From Desulfobacterales bacterium (GTDB lineage Bacteria > Desulfobacterota > Desulfobacteria > Desulfobacterales > BuS5), in the NCBI GenBank assembly GCA_020056865.1, contig JAGVGX010000182.1, positions 1 to 6,090 on the forward strand: a stretch of 6,090 nucleotides of DNA, given 5' to 3'. A program made the position numbers and the translations under genes. Positions 1-5,542 of the stretch are shown here, one piece after another; the first letter of the stretch is position 1; each line of letters opens with the position of its first letter. Below the pieces are notes generated by a model that saw nothing but the letters and a program-made list of their open reading frames with translations, did no database searches and had not been told where the DNA came from.

Positions 1-294
1 AAATGCCATCATGAAAGATATGACGGAAAAGGGTATCCATCTGGTTTGGAAAAAGATAAAATCCCATTGCTGGCGAGAATACTTTCCGTAGCCGATGCGT
101 TTGATGCCATGGATTCTGATCGCGCATATCGAAAAAAAGTGGACATGCAAGAAATCATCACCGTTATTCAAAATGGCGCAGGAACACAGTTCGACCCAAA
201 CGTCGTGGACGTATTTTGCAACCTTTTCCGAGAAGGAAAAATAATGAACGATCAAACTGATAGCACAGTACCCATAAGTGACCGTATCCGTTAA
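1..294 (+). CDS. HD-GYP domain protein, C-terminal part (5' end outside window)
   Basis: This is the last 97 residues of an HD-GYP protein, read in frame 1 from the first base. The fragment opens with KCHHERYDGKGYPSGL, which contains the HHE and GYP signatures. It continues with the family's ARILSVADAFDAM and SDRAYRK segments and GAGTQFDP, then a short C-terminal tail ending DRIR. HD-GYP proteins are metal-dependent phosphodiesterases that hydrolyse cyclic di-GMP, usually coupled to a receiver, PAS or GAF sensor domain. The HD dyad and any sensor domain lie upstream of the window, so the input signal and catalytic competence cannot be judged. The TTG at 46 is an internal leucine codon and not a start. 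The stop is 26 bases before the def ATG, so the two may share a transcript. The family call is firm; the physiological role is unknown. Confidence 0.9.
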   Translation, partial: KCHHERYDGKGYPSGLEKDKIPLLARILSVADAFDAMDSDRAYRKKVDMQEIITVIQNGAGTQFDPNVVDVFCNLFREGKIMNDQTDSTVPISDRIR

Positions 295-320
295 GTCAAT
301 CAATAGTGATCTTGTCGATT

Positions 321-839
321 ATGAAAATAATAACATATCCTGAAAATTTTCTATCTCGTACTGCCAAACCGATAACAGATATTAACGAATCTATTCAAGA
401 TATTATAGACTCAATGGCTTTAACGATGTATAGTGCTCCAGGAGTCGGCCTTGCAGCCATACAGGTCGGCATTGATCGCAGCATCATAGTATATGATATT
501 TCTTCAAATGAAGAGCCACAGTCGTTACAGGTGTTGATTAACCCAAAAATTATAGACAGAGAAGGTGAAATCATTTCTGAAAACGAAGGATGCCTTAGTG
601 TTCCTGATTTCAGAGCTGAGGTTAAACGTTCAGCTTCGATCATTGTTGAAGGTTTGGATAGAGACGGAAATCCAAAAAAAATTGAAGCAAATGACCTGTT
701 GTCTATTGTTCTTCAGCACGAAATTGATCATCTAAACGGCATCTTGTTTATCGATCGAATCAGCGCACTAAAAAAAAACATGTATAGAAAAAGCATTAAA
801 AAAAAACAATCTCAAAACGAATATGATCAAAAAAAATAA
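321..839 (+). CDS. def: Peptide deformylase
   Basis: Metal-dependent hydrolase that removes the formyl group from the N-terminal methionine of new proteins in the cytoplasm. The 172-residue product has all three family motifs: GVGLAAIQ at 41-48, EGCLS at 89-93 and QHEIDH at 132-137. C91, H133 and H137 are the expected metal ligands and E134 the general acid/base. The length is normal, and the lysine-rich tail after about residue 150 resembles that of other deformylases. I start it at ATG 321 because MKIITYP matches the usual family N-terminus. A GTG at 306 would add five residues, and neither start has a clear Shine-Dalgarno sequence. Its last 17 bases overlap fmt, the gene for the enzyme that adds the formyl group, which is the classic bacterial def-fmt pair and suggests translational coupling. 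Confidence 0.97.
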   Translation: MKIITYPENFLSRTAKPITDINESIQDIIDSMALTMYSAPGVGLAAIQVGIDRSIIVYDISSNEEPQSLQVLINPKIIDREGEIISENEGCLSVPDFRAEVKRSASIIVEGLDRDGNPKKIEANDLLSIVLQHEIDHLNGILFIDRISALKKNMYRKSIKKKQSQNEYDQKK

Positions 840-1773
840 CGAGTTAACTGTTGTGTTTATGGGCACCCCTGATTTTGCCGTGCCTGCGTTAAGGGCTCTT
901 AACAAAAACAATTTTAATGTAAAACTGGTTGTCACTCAACCTGATAGGCCTAAAGGTCGCGGAAGAAAAACAGAATATTCTCCCGTAAAAACAGCAGCCC
1001 AAAAGATGGGCTACACCATTTTTCAACCCTCATCGGTTCGAACAGAAGAATTTGCCGAAAAAATACGCAAAATCAACCCGGACATCATGGTTGTCGTTGC
1101 TTTTGGTCATATACTTACAAAACAACTCCTTGGTTTACCTAAATTGGGCACCATGAATATTCATGCTTCTTTACTTCCTGAATACAGAGGGCCTGCACCT
1201 GTTCAGCGGGCCATTATAAACGGAGATAAAAAAACCGGCGTTACCATCATGCTTATGGACCATGGGATTGATACCGGGGATATACTCCTGTCTGAAACAA
1301 CTCAAATAAGAGCTGATGACACAGCCGAAACACTTGCAAAACGGCTGTCCCTTATGGGAGCAGATATGCTGATAGAAACCATAAAACGCCTTGCAGCCAA
1401 TAAAATTACTCCGGTTCCCCAAGACCATAAGAAGTCAACATATGCACCTTTATTTAAAAAAAAAGACGGCCATATAGACTGGAACATGCCATCTCAAAAA
1501 ATCGAAGCGTTTATTCGGGGCGTAACACCTTGGCCGGGCGCATTTACATTCTACAGCAAAAAACGTTTAAAGATATTTAAAACCGTACCTGTTCAAATTG
1601 ATTGTTTCGACACGCCAGGGACCGTCATAAAAAGTTTCCCGGATGAGTTGCGAATAGCAACCGGCAATGGCGCTTTATCCATACTTGAAATTCAAGGAGC
1701 ATCAGGTAACCATCTAAATATCAAAGAGTTTTTAAAAGGAAACATGATACCTGTCGGATCGGTTCTGTCATAG
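823..1773 (+). CDS. fmt: Methionyl-tRNA formyltransferase
   Basis: Transfers a formyl group from 10-formyltetrahydrofolate to methionyl-initiator tRNA, giving the fMet-tRNA used to start translation. The 316-residue length is typical. Visible signatures are VFMGTPDFAVPALRAL near the N-terminus (first Rossmann strand), TQPDRPKGRG at 38-47, and the catalytic region MNIHASLLPEYRGPAP with N112 and H114. D150 lies in GIDTGD. The H114 to D150 distance of 36 residues equals that between H108 and D144 of the E. coli enzyme. The C-terminal tRNA-binding domain follows, with IRGVTPWPGA at 231-240. The start at 823 is needed to keep the first beta strand; the next ATG, at 859, would remove it. No good Shine-Dalgarno sequence precedes it, which fits coupling to the overlapping def gene. 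Confidence 0.97.
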   Translation: MIKKNNELTVVFMGTPDFAVPALRALNKNNFNVKLVVTQPDRPKGRGRKTEYSPVKTAAQKMGYTIFQPSSVRTEEFAEKIRKINPDIMVVVAFGHILTKQLLGLPKLGTMNIHASLLPEYRGPAPVQRAIINGDKKTGVTIMLMDHGIDTGDILLSETTQIRADDTAETLAKRLSLMGADMLIETIKRLAANKITPVPQDHKKSTYAPLFKKKDGHIDWNMPSQKIEAFIRGVTPWPGAFTFYSKKRLKIFKTVPVQIDCFDTPGTVIKSFPDELRIATGNGALSILEIQGASGNHLNIKEFLKGNMIPVGSVLS

Positions 1774-1809
1774 AGCATGGATGGAAATGTAAGAACAAAC
1801 AAAAAAGAT

Positions 1810-1839
1810 AATAAACAAAACAATACGTTTATTTTTTTT
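1810..1839 (+). terminator. Weak terminator-like hairpin after fmt
   Basis: AATAAAC (1810-1816) and GTTTATT (1827-1833) form a perfect 7-bp inverted repeat around a 10-base loop and are followed directly by six further T residues. The position, 36 bases past the fmt stop, suits the end of the def-fmt unit. The stem has only one G-C pair and would be very weak, so this may be chance in AT-rich sequence. Confidence 0.3.
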
Positions 1840-1946
1840 GGATAACGGTTCATTGCCCTTAACGAAGCTATGATATTGCTTTATGAAAACAGCAAAATGA
1901 TTAAATTGCAACTACCTCAAATCTATACCATAATTGGAGAAATAGA

Positions 1947-2603
1947 ATGAAAATCATAGCACCATCAATTCTGTCTGCTGATTTTACAAACCTGGGAGCT
2001 GAAATTAAAGCTGTTGAAGACGCCGGAGCAGACTGGATACATGCAGATGTAATGGACGGCCATTTTGTGCCGAATATTACAATTGGGCCAATGATTGTTG
2101 AAGCTGTCCGACGTGTTACGTCACTTCCTATCGATGTACACCTGATGATTGAAAATCCTGACATGTATATTCCAGACTTTGTTAAAGCAGGCGCAAACTG
2201 GATTTCCGTCCATCCTGAAGCATGCATTCACCTTCACAGAACAATTTCACTGATCAAAGATGCAGGCGTATGCGCGGGTGTTGCTTTAAATCCATCCACG
2301 CCTTTGTCGTCAATCGAGTGGGTTCTAAGCGATCTTGATTTTGTTGTCATCATGAGTGTTAATCCCGGATTTGGAGGACAATCATTTATCCAGTCAAGTA
2401 TTCAAAAAATAAAAAACTTGCGAAGCACCATTACTTCAGCAGGTCTTCCTACGTTGATCCAGGTTGATGGCGGCGTTAGCAAGCATACTATTGGAGATAT
2501 TTCCCGGGCTGGTGTCGATGCCTTTGTTACAGGGTCTGCACTTTTTGGAAGCAATGATTATAAAGACACCATAACCTGCTTTAAAAAGAAAATTGGAGAA
2601 TAA
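1947..2603 (+). CDS. rpe: Ribulose-phosphate 3-epimerase
   Basis: Interconverts D-ribulose 5-phosphate and D-xylulose 5-phosphate in the pentose phosphate pathway, in the cytoplasm. The 218-residue TIM barrel has the full family signature: APSILSADF at 5-13, [12 protein letters not shown] at 32-43, DVHLMIENP at 63-71, the [11 protein letters not shown] phosphate-loop segment at 137-147, QVDGGV at 172-177 and VTGSALFG at 194-201. Expected metal ligands are H32, D34, H65 and D174, with D34 and D174 also acting as the acid/base pair. A Shine-Dalgarno GGAGA at 1936-1940 sits 6 bases before the ATG and supports this start. The stop codon directly abuts the aroQ start. The 173 bases upstream hold a weak hairpin and a possible 26-codon reading frame but no recognised gene. 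Confidence 0.97.
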   Translation: MKIIAPSILSADFTNLGAEIKAVEDAGADWIHADVMDGHFVPNITIGPMIVEAVRRVTSLPIDVHLMIENPDMYIPDFVKAGANWISVHPEACIHLHRTISLIKDAGVCAGVALNPSTPLSSIEWVLSDLDFVVIMSVNPGFGGQSFIQSSIQKIKNLRSTITSAGLPTLIQVDGGVSKHTIGDISRAGVDAFVTGSALFGSNDYKDTITCFKKKIGE

Positions 2604-3062
2604 ATGATGCAACCTGCAGTGAAAAAACCGAAAATACTGGTAATTAACGGGCCAAATATTAATATGCTTGGAAAAAGAGAACCCGGTATTTATGGGGAAA
2701 CCACGCTTGACCAAATTAACTGCGAACTTAAGGCACAAGGTGAAAAATTAAATGTTTCCGTTGAAACCTTCCAATCAAACCACGAAGGAGAAATTGTTGA
2801 AAAAATCCAGCAGGCTTTTAAAACGTGCAAAGGAATCATTATAAATCCAGCAGCATACACCCACACCAGCGTGGCTATCCGCGATGCACTTCTTTTACAT
2901 GACATTCCCATAATAGAGGTGCATCTTTCAAATATATACAAAAGAGAAGCATTTCGTCACAAGTCCATGACGGCTGACATTGCAACCGGTCAGATTGCCG
3001 GGTTTGGTGTATATGGTTATACAATGGCCTTAAATGCCATGATAGAAATGATGAAAACATAG
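2604..3062 (+). CDS. aroQ: Type II 3-dehydroquinate dehydratase
   Basis: Dehydrates 3-dehydroquinate to 3-dehydroshikimate in the shikimate pathway to aromatic amino acids; type II enzymes are small cytoplasmic dodecamers. The 152-residue product shows INGPNINMLGKREPGIYG at 15-31, with N18, R25 and catalytic Y30. It also has FQSNHEGE at 56-63, INPAAYTHTS at 80-89 with N81, and EVHLSN at 105-110 with catalytic H107, followed by R114. The Shine-Dalgarno GGAGAA (2595-2600) lies inside the rpe 3' end and serves either ATG 2604 or ATG 2607, which differ by one methionine. Contact with rpe without any gap implies co-transcription. Both genes feed sugar-phosphate and aromatic metabolism, but I see no tighter functional link. 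Confidence 0.97.
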   Translation: MMQPAVKKPKILVINGPNINMLGKREPGIYGETTLDQINCELKAQGEKLNVSVETFQSNHEGEIVEKIQQAFKTCKGIIINPAAYTHTSVAIRDALLLHDIPIIEVHLSNIYKREAFRHKSMTADIATGQIAGFGVYGYTMALNAMIEMMKT

Positions 3063-3200
3063 CTGATCTTCTTTACGAAAAACAACCTTGATTATAAATA
3101 AATAATTCTTCCATATCAATCTGTCCAGAATATGTTTATCCGCAACAAATATTAGTTAACACTATATTAATATATTTAATAGCCTCACCAAAATAATTTT

Positions 3201-3230
3201 TTGATATAACTTACTGTAAATAAATATAAT
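3201..3230 (+). promoter_or_regulatory. Candidate distal sigma70-type promoter
   Basis: TTGATA (3201-3206, 5 of 6 matches to the -35 consensus) and TATAAT (3225-3230, perfect -10) are separated by 18 bases. It would give a leader of about 65 bases before the marR-type gene. The AT-rich surroundings make chance matches to the -10 likely, so this is the weaker of two candidates for the same gene. Confidence 0.35.
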
Positions 3231-3264
3231 ATATATACTATAAAATAATTTATAAAAAATATAC

Positions 3265-3292
3265 TTGACAATTGGCTCTTTAATTATAATAT
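3265..3292 (+). promoter_or_regulatory. Candidate proximal promoter of the marR-type gene
   Basis: A perfect -35 hexamer TTGACA (3265-3270) is followed either by a perfect TATAAT at 3285-3290 with a short 14-base spacer, or by TAATAT at 3287-3292 with a 16-base spacer. Transcription would begin near 3298-3300, only a few bases before the ATG at 3303. That would give a leaderless or nearly leaderless mRNA, consistent with the absence of any Shine-Dalgarno sequence. The palindrome at 3292-3310 covers the predicted transcription start. Confidence 0.55.
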
Positions 3293-3310
3293 TGTTCATA
3301 CTATGAACAA
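3292..3310. promoter_or_regulatory. Perfect 19-bp palindrome, probable MarR-type operator
   Basis: TTGTTCATACTATGAACAA consists of two 9-base arms that are exact inverse complements around a single central C (3301). It overlaps the predicted transcription start and includes the ATG of the marR-type gene, so a dimer bound here should block transcription. MarR-family proteins bind palindromes of about this size and many repress their own genes. The operator role is inferred from symmetry, position and the second copy at 3838-3856. Confidence 0.7.
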
Positions 3311-3779
3311 AAAATCACAAAAACCTAATGACCTCTTTAATTATCAAACACACAGGCTCCAAAATTTAATTACCGAGATGATTGAATGCTGCCAAGACAG
3401 GCATGTGTACGAACACCAAAAATTCGGTGTACCGTATGCCGAACTTAAATGTTTGCTATTGTTTAATGGAGAAAGATATTTAACTGTAAAAGGTATTGCT
3501 GAAAAACTGGAAGTCGCAAAAAGCAGGGTAACCAAAATCATAAACGGCCTTATTGAAAAAAACCTTGTAAAACGTTTTGAAGACCACCATGATAAAAGGA
3601 TTAAGCTTATCTGCCTTACATCTGAAGGTGGGGTAAAATGTGAGCAGGTTCGCAATTTTCAAAAACAGATTCACCAGGATATACTCAAACAGTTTGATTC
3701 TGAAAAAAGAAACCAGCTTTTTGTTTATCTTGAATCACTCAGGTCGGCTATGGAATCTGTAAAACAGACCTTAACTTAA
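3303..3779 (+). CDS. MarR-family transcriptional regulator
   Basis: A 158-residue winged helix-turn-helix protein of typical MarR length. An N-terminal dimerisation helix (about 10-33) leads into the DNA-binding domain at about 59-107. TVKGIAEKLEVAKSRVTKII (61-80) contains the helix-turn-helix, and RFEDHHDKRIKLICLT (91-106) is the wing with the family's D-x-R motif (D97, R99). The C-terminal helices (about 110-155) should complete the dimer. Cysteines occur at 29, 30, 50, 104 and 113, including an adjacent pair in the dimer/ligand region, so thiol or persulfide sensing is possible but unproven. There is no Shine-Dalgarno sequence. ATG 3303 is chosen because the next in-frame ATG would lose helix 1. 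The palindrome over its own start and the related site before the dsrE-like gene suggest it represses itself and the downstream sulfur genes. Confidence 0.93.
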   Translation: MNKKSQKPNDLFNYQTHRLQNLITEMIECCQDRHVYEHQKFGVPYAELKCLLLFNGERYLTVKGIAEKLEVAKSRVTKIINGLIEKNLVKRFEDHHDKRIKLICLTSEGGVKCEQVRNFQKQIHQDILKQFDSEKRNQLFVYLESLRSAMESVKQTLT

Positions 3780-3837
3780 ATGCGTAAAAACAGTCGCCAA
3801 AACATAAACCCTTTAACATAATTTTCAAAGTTTTTTT

Positions 3838-3856
3838 AAGTTAATACTATGAACAA
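3838..3856. promoter_or_regulatory. Second, imperfect copy of the MarR-type palindrome
   Basis: AAGTTAATACTATGAACAA matches the 3292-3310 palindrome at 16 of 19 positions. The right arm and centre are identical, and the surrounding identity runs for 14 bases (3844-3857). The left arm matches at 6 of 9. It lies in the leader of the dsrE2-like gene, 28 bases before its start codon, where binding could repress transcription. It is probably a lower-affinity site for the same regulator. I see no strong promoter here: TTAACA at 3813-3818 with TAAGTT at 3837-3842 is the best weak pair. Confidence 0.55.
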
Positions 3857-3872
3857 ATATTTTAACTATTTT

Positions 3873-3879
3873 AAGGAGG
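3873..3879 (+). promoter_or_regulatory. Strong ribosome binding site of the dsrE2-like gene
   Basis: AAGGAGG, a full Shine-Dalgarno sequence, lies 5 bases before ATG 3885. It decides between this start and the in-frame ATG at 3849, which has no ribosome binding site and sits inside the operator-like repeat. Confidence 0.9.
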
Positions 3880-3884
3880 CAATA

Positions 3885-4448
3885 ATGGGAAAAAATGCTG
3901 AAGATAGCAGTTTAGAACAGCAGGTTGAACAATTAAAGAATCAGGTGGAAACGTTAACTAAAAATAATCCTGAAAATAAAATTTCCATGATTGTATTTAG
4001 CGGCGATCTGGACAAAGCTCTTGCAGCATTTGTCATTGCTACAGGAGCTGTGGCAATGGGTATGGATGTAGTCATGTTTTTTACTTTCTGGGGAACATCC
4101 ATGCTAAGAGATGCAAAAAAAAATGTTTCCGGCAAAGATGTTATGGGAAAAATGTTTGGCAAAATGCTCCCCAAAGGAACACCCGCACTTAAATTATCCA
4201 ACATGAACATGGGCGGTATGGGAACAAGCATGATGAAATCGCTTATGAAGAAAAAAAATGTTGCCTCTTTGGAAGACATGCTCAAATTGGCTCAAGAACT
4301 TGAGGTGAGAATTTTTATTTGCGAAATGTCCATGGACCTCATGGGATTTAAGCGTGAAGAAATGATTGATTATAACAATTTAATATATTGCGGCGTTGCC
4401 AAGTTTCTTGAGGAAGCCCAAAACAGCAAAATTCAACTTTTTATTTAA
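3885..4448 (+). CDS. DsrE/DsrF-like (DsrE2-type) sulfur-trafficking protein
   Basis: A 187-residue protein of the DsrE2-like branch of the DsrE/TusD superfamily, whose members pass sulfane sulfur between carrier proteins. Residues about 9-27 (SLEQQVEQLKNQVETLTKN) look like a short coiled coil. The core begins with ISMIVFSGDLDKALAAFVIA (33-52), then a hydrophobic AVAMGMDVVMFFTFWG stretch. A linker with nine methionines between 87 and 121 follows, then VRIFICEMSMDLMG (141-154) with the conserved C146, the probable sulfur-carrying cysteine. A second cysteine, C169, is in IYCGVAKFLEEA. The hydrophobic stretch at about 45-73 suggests membrane contact, as proposed for some DsrE2 proteins, but this is uncertain. 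The tusA-like gene follows after 25 bases, an arrangement known from sulfur oxidisers and also seen in sulfur-metabolising anaerobes. The acceptor is unknown. Confidence 0.88.
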   Translation: MGKNAEDSSLEQQVEQLKNQVETLTKNNPENKISMIVFSGDLDKALAAFVIATGAVAMGMDVVMFFTFWGTSMLRDAKKNVSGKDVMGKMFGKMLPKGTPALKLSNMNMGGMGTSMMKSLMKKKNVASLEDMLKLAQELEVRIFICEMSMDLMGFKREEMIDYNNLIYCGVAKFLEEAQNSKIQLFI

Positions 4449-4473
4449 AGAATCAGAACGTAAGGAGAATATG

Positions 4474-4716
4474 ATGAATCAGGATATTAAAATCGACAAA
4501 ACCATTGACCTTAAAAACCTGCCCTGCCCCATGCCTCTTGTCAAAATAAGCAAAGGGATCAAGGAAGTAAACATTGGTCAGGTTGTTGAAGCTATTGCCA
4601 CTGACCCTGGTACGCTGGCTGACTTTCCAGCATGGGCAAAAACAAGCGGGAATGAAATATTAAAAACCGACCAGAACAACGGCGTAATCAGGTTCTATAT
4701 TAAAAGAAATGCATAG
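4474..4716 (+). CDS. TusA-family sulfur carrier protein
   Basis: An 80-residue TusA/SirA-like protein of typical size. DLKNLPCPMPLVKISKGIKE contains the hallmark CPxP motif, with C18 as the residue that carries persulfide sulfur. TDPGTLADFPAWAKTSGNEI is the usual second conserved segment. In E. coli TusA relays sulfur from IscS for tRNA 2-thiolation. Copies beside dsrE genes instead serve sulfur or thiosulfate metabolism, and the adjacent dsrE2-like gene points to that role here. The Shine-Dalgarno AAGGAG (4462-4467) is 6 bases from ATG 4474 but only 3 from ATG 4471, so I prefer 4474; the alternative adds one methionine. A hairpin with T-run follows. I give no symbol because tusA proper implies the tRNA pathway. 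Confidence 0.92.
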   Translation: MNQDIKIDKTIDLKNLPCPMPLVKISKGIKEVNIGQVVEAIATDPGTLADFPAWAKTSGNEILKTDQNNGVIRFYIKRNA

Positions 4717-4733
4717 ATTCTTATTATACAATG

Positions 4734-4759
4734 TGGACATGGTGTCCAGATGTTTTTTT
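4734..4759 (+). terminator. Hairpin with T-run between the tusA-like and cytochrome b genes
   Basis: TGGACA (4734-4739) and TGTCCA (4743-4748) form a perfect 6-bp stem with a 3-base loop, and seven T residues follow at 4753-4759. The four bases between stem and T-run (GATG) weaken it, although ACA (4728-4730) could pair with TGT (4751-4753) to lengthen the stem across an internal loop. It probably ends or attenuates the dsrE2-tusA transcript. Confidence 0.55.
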
Positions 4760-4816
4760 GATAACTTCTGAACACCTGTTGCACGAGTGGCTTGGGTTTA
4801 ATTAATTCATTAGATA

Positions 4817-4823
4817 GAGGAGA
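4817..4823 (+). promoter_or_regulatory. Ribosome binding site supporting a GTG start
   Basis: GAGGAGA lies 6 bases upstream of GTG 4830. It supports this non-ATG start for the cytochrome b gene, whose reading frame is followed at once by a hydrophobic N-terminal helix. Confidence 0.8.
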
Positions 4824-4829
4824 CCTCAG

Positions 4830-5540
4830 GTGGATACTATATATTATATTGTGTTGATACCCATGGTATATGTTGCTTTCGCCGTTTTTTTGATCGGTTC
4901 ATGTGTGCGATTGATAAGCATATTTAAAACACCTACCTATCCTTCATCACTACAAATTTTTCCTGAGAAAAAACCCAAATGGCTTTGGGCCTTAAGTGAT
5001 ACGATCTTTCTTCCTTCGGTATTTAAACACAAGCCGGCCTTGTGGTTTTTTTTAATGATGTTTCATGTTTCATTTTTGTTTATGGTTATAGGCCATATTG
5101 AACTGGTTGCCCCGCTAAAAATCTTTCAAGTTATTGAGCATGACATATTTTTAGGCAAAGGCTATATAGGATTGATTTTGTCTGTGTGCCTGATTTTCTT
5201 TTTATTCAGGAGATTTGGTTCTCCTTACAGAGAACTGTCAGTACCTGAAGACTACTACTTTTTGATACTACTTTTTTTAACTGTTCTTTTTGGCAGCCAG
5301 CTCGACTGGGCAAGACGATTGTACGGATACGAAGAATTGTCTGTAGAAGGGTACAGGGAATATCTTTTCGGAATATTATCTTTAAAACTAGCACTATCGG
5401 ATGACATATTAAATTCAGGCCATTCATTTGTTCTTGTACTTCACATATTTTTTGCAAATTTGTTTCTCATGTTCTTCCCATTCTCCAAAATCATGCATTC
5501 TTTTTTTTCTTTGGCTATGAATAAACTGAGAAGAGGTTAA
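4830..5540 (+). CDS. NarI/DsrM-like dihaem cytochrome b membrane subunit
   Basis: A 236-residue integral membrane protein of the nitrate reductase gamma-subunit (NarI) superfamily, which also includes DsrM, HdrE and TmcC. Hydrophobic helices are seen at about 5-30, 70-92, 110-127, 141-157 and 199-219. H79 and H89 in helix 2 are 10 residues apart, and H205 and H223 near the last helix are 18 apart. These spacings equal those of the E. coli NarI haem ligands (56/66 and 187/205), so two b haems are likely. No nitrate reductase catalytic genes are present. The partner is instead the iron-sulfur protein starting 2 bases downstream, giving a DsrMK/HdrED-type pair expected to exchange electrons with menaquinol. 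It has a GTG start with a good Shine-Dalgarno sequence. The exact subfamily cannot be settled by eye. Confidence 0.85.
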   Translation: MDTIYYIVLIPMVYVAFAVFLIGSCVRLISIFKTPTYPSSLQIFPEKKPKWLWALSDTIFLPSVFKHKPALWFFLMMFHVSFLFMVIGHIELVAPLKIFQVIEHDIFLGKGYIGLILSVCLIFFLFRRFGSPYRELSVPEDYYFLILLFLTVLFGSQLDWARRLYGYEELSVEGYREYLFGILSLKLALSDDILNSGHSFVLVLHIFFANLFLMFFPFSKIMHSFFSLAMNKLRRG

Positions 5541-5542
5541 TC

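Larger units (their letters stand above)
3063..3302. other. AT-rich intergenic region between aroQ and the marR-type gene
   Basis: These 240 bases hold no gene on either strand. They separate the housekeeping block from the sulfur/redox cluster. Composition becomes extremely AT-rich from about 3150 onward, with runs such as the alternating AT tract near 3226-3237. Two promoter-like sequences (3201-3230 and 3265-3292) and the left arm of a palindromic operator lie at its right end. I find no convincing terminator after aroQ, so read-through into this region is possible. Confidence 0.7.

Noticed and set aside
306..320. GTG 306 as an earlier start for def
   Set aside because: It has no ribosome binding site, and ATG 321 matches the usual deformylase N-terminus; it remains a possible alternative.
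3144..3153. AACAAATATT repeated at 3853-3862
   Set aside because: A ten-base AT-rich match without symmetry or consistent position; likely chance.
3811..3837. Possible terminator after the marR-type gene (CTTT...AAAG followed by Ts)
   Set aside because: The stem is only 4 bp with a 12-base loop; too weak to support.
3941..4285. Minus-strand open frames opposite the dsrE2-like gene and, similarly, opposite def, fmt, rpe, aroQ, the marR-type gene and the cytochrome b gene
   Set aside because: All lie antisense to well-supported genes, show no recognisable motifs and look like by-products of codon composition.
4396..4473. Earlier in-frame start for the tusA-like gene within the dsrE2-like gene
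   Set aside because: It would overlap the upstream gene by over 50 bases and add a non-conserved tail, while ATG 4471/4474 has a proper Shine-Dalgarno sequence and the family length.
4766..4782. Third operator-like half-site TCTGAACAC before the cytochrome b gene
   Set aside because: It matches the palindrome arm at 7 of 9 positions with no matching left arm; not better than chance.
4779..4795. Sigma54-like sequence TTGCACGAGTGGCTTGG upstream of the cytochrome b gene
   Set aside because: The GG element is TG and the TTG lies two bases too far downstream, so the fixed spacing between the -24 and -12 elements is not met.
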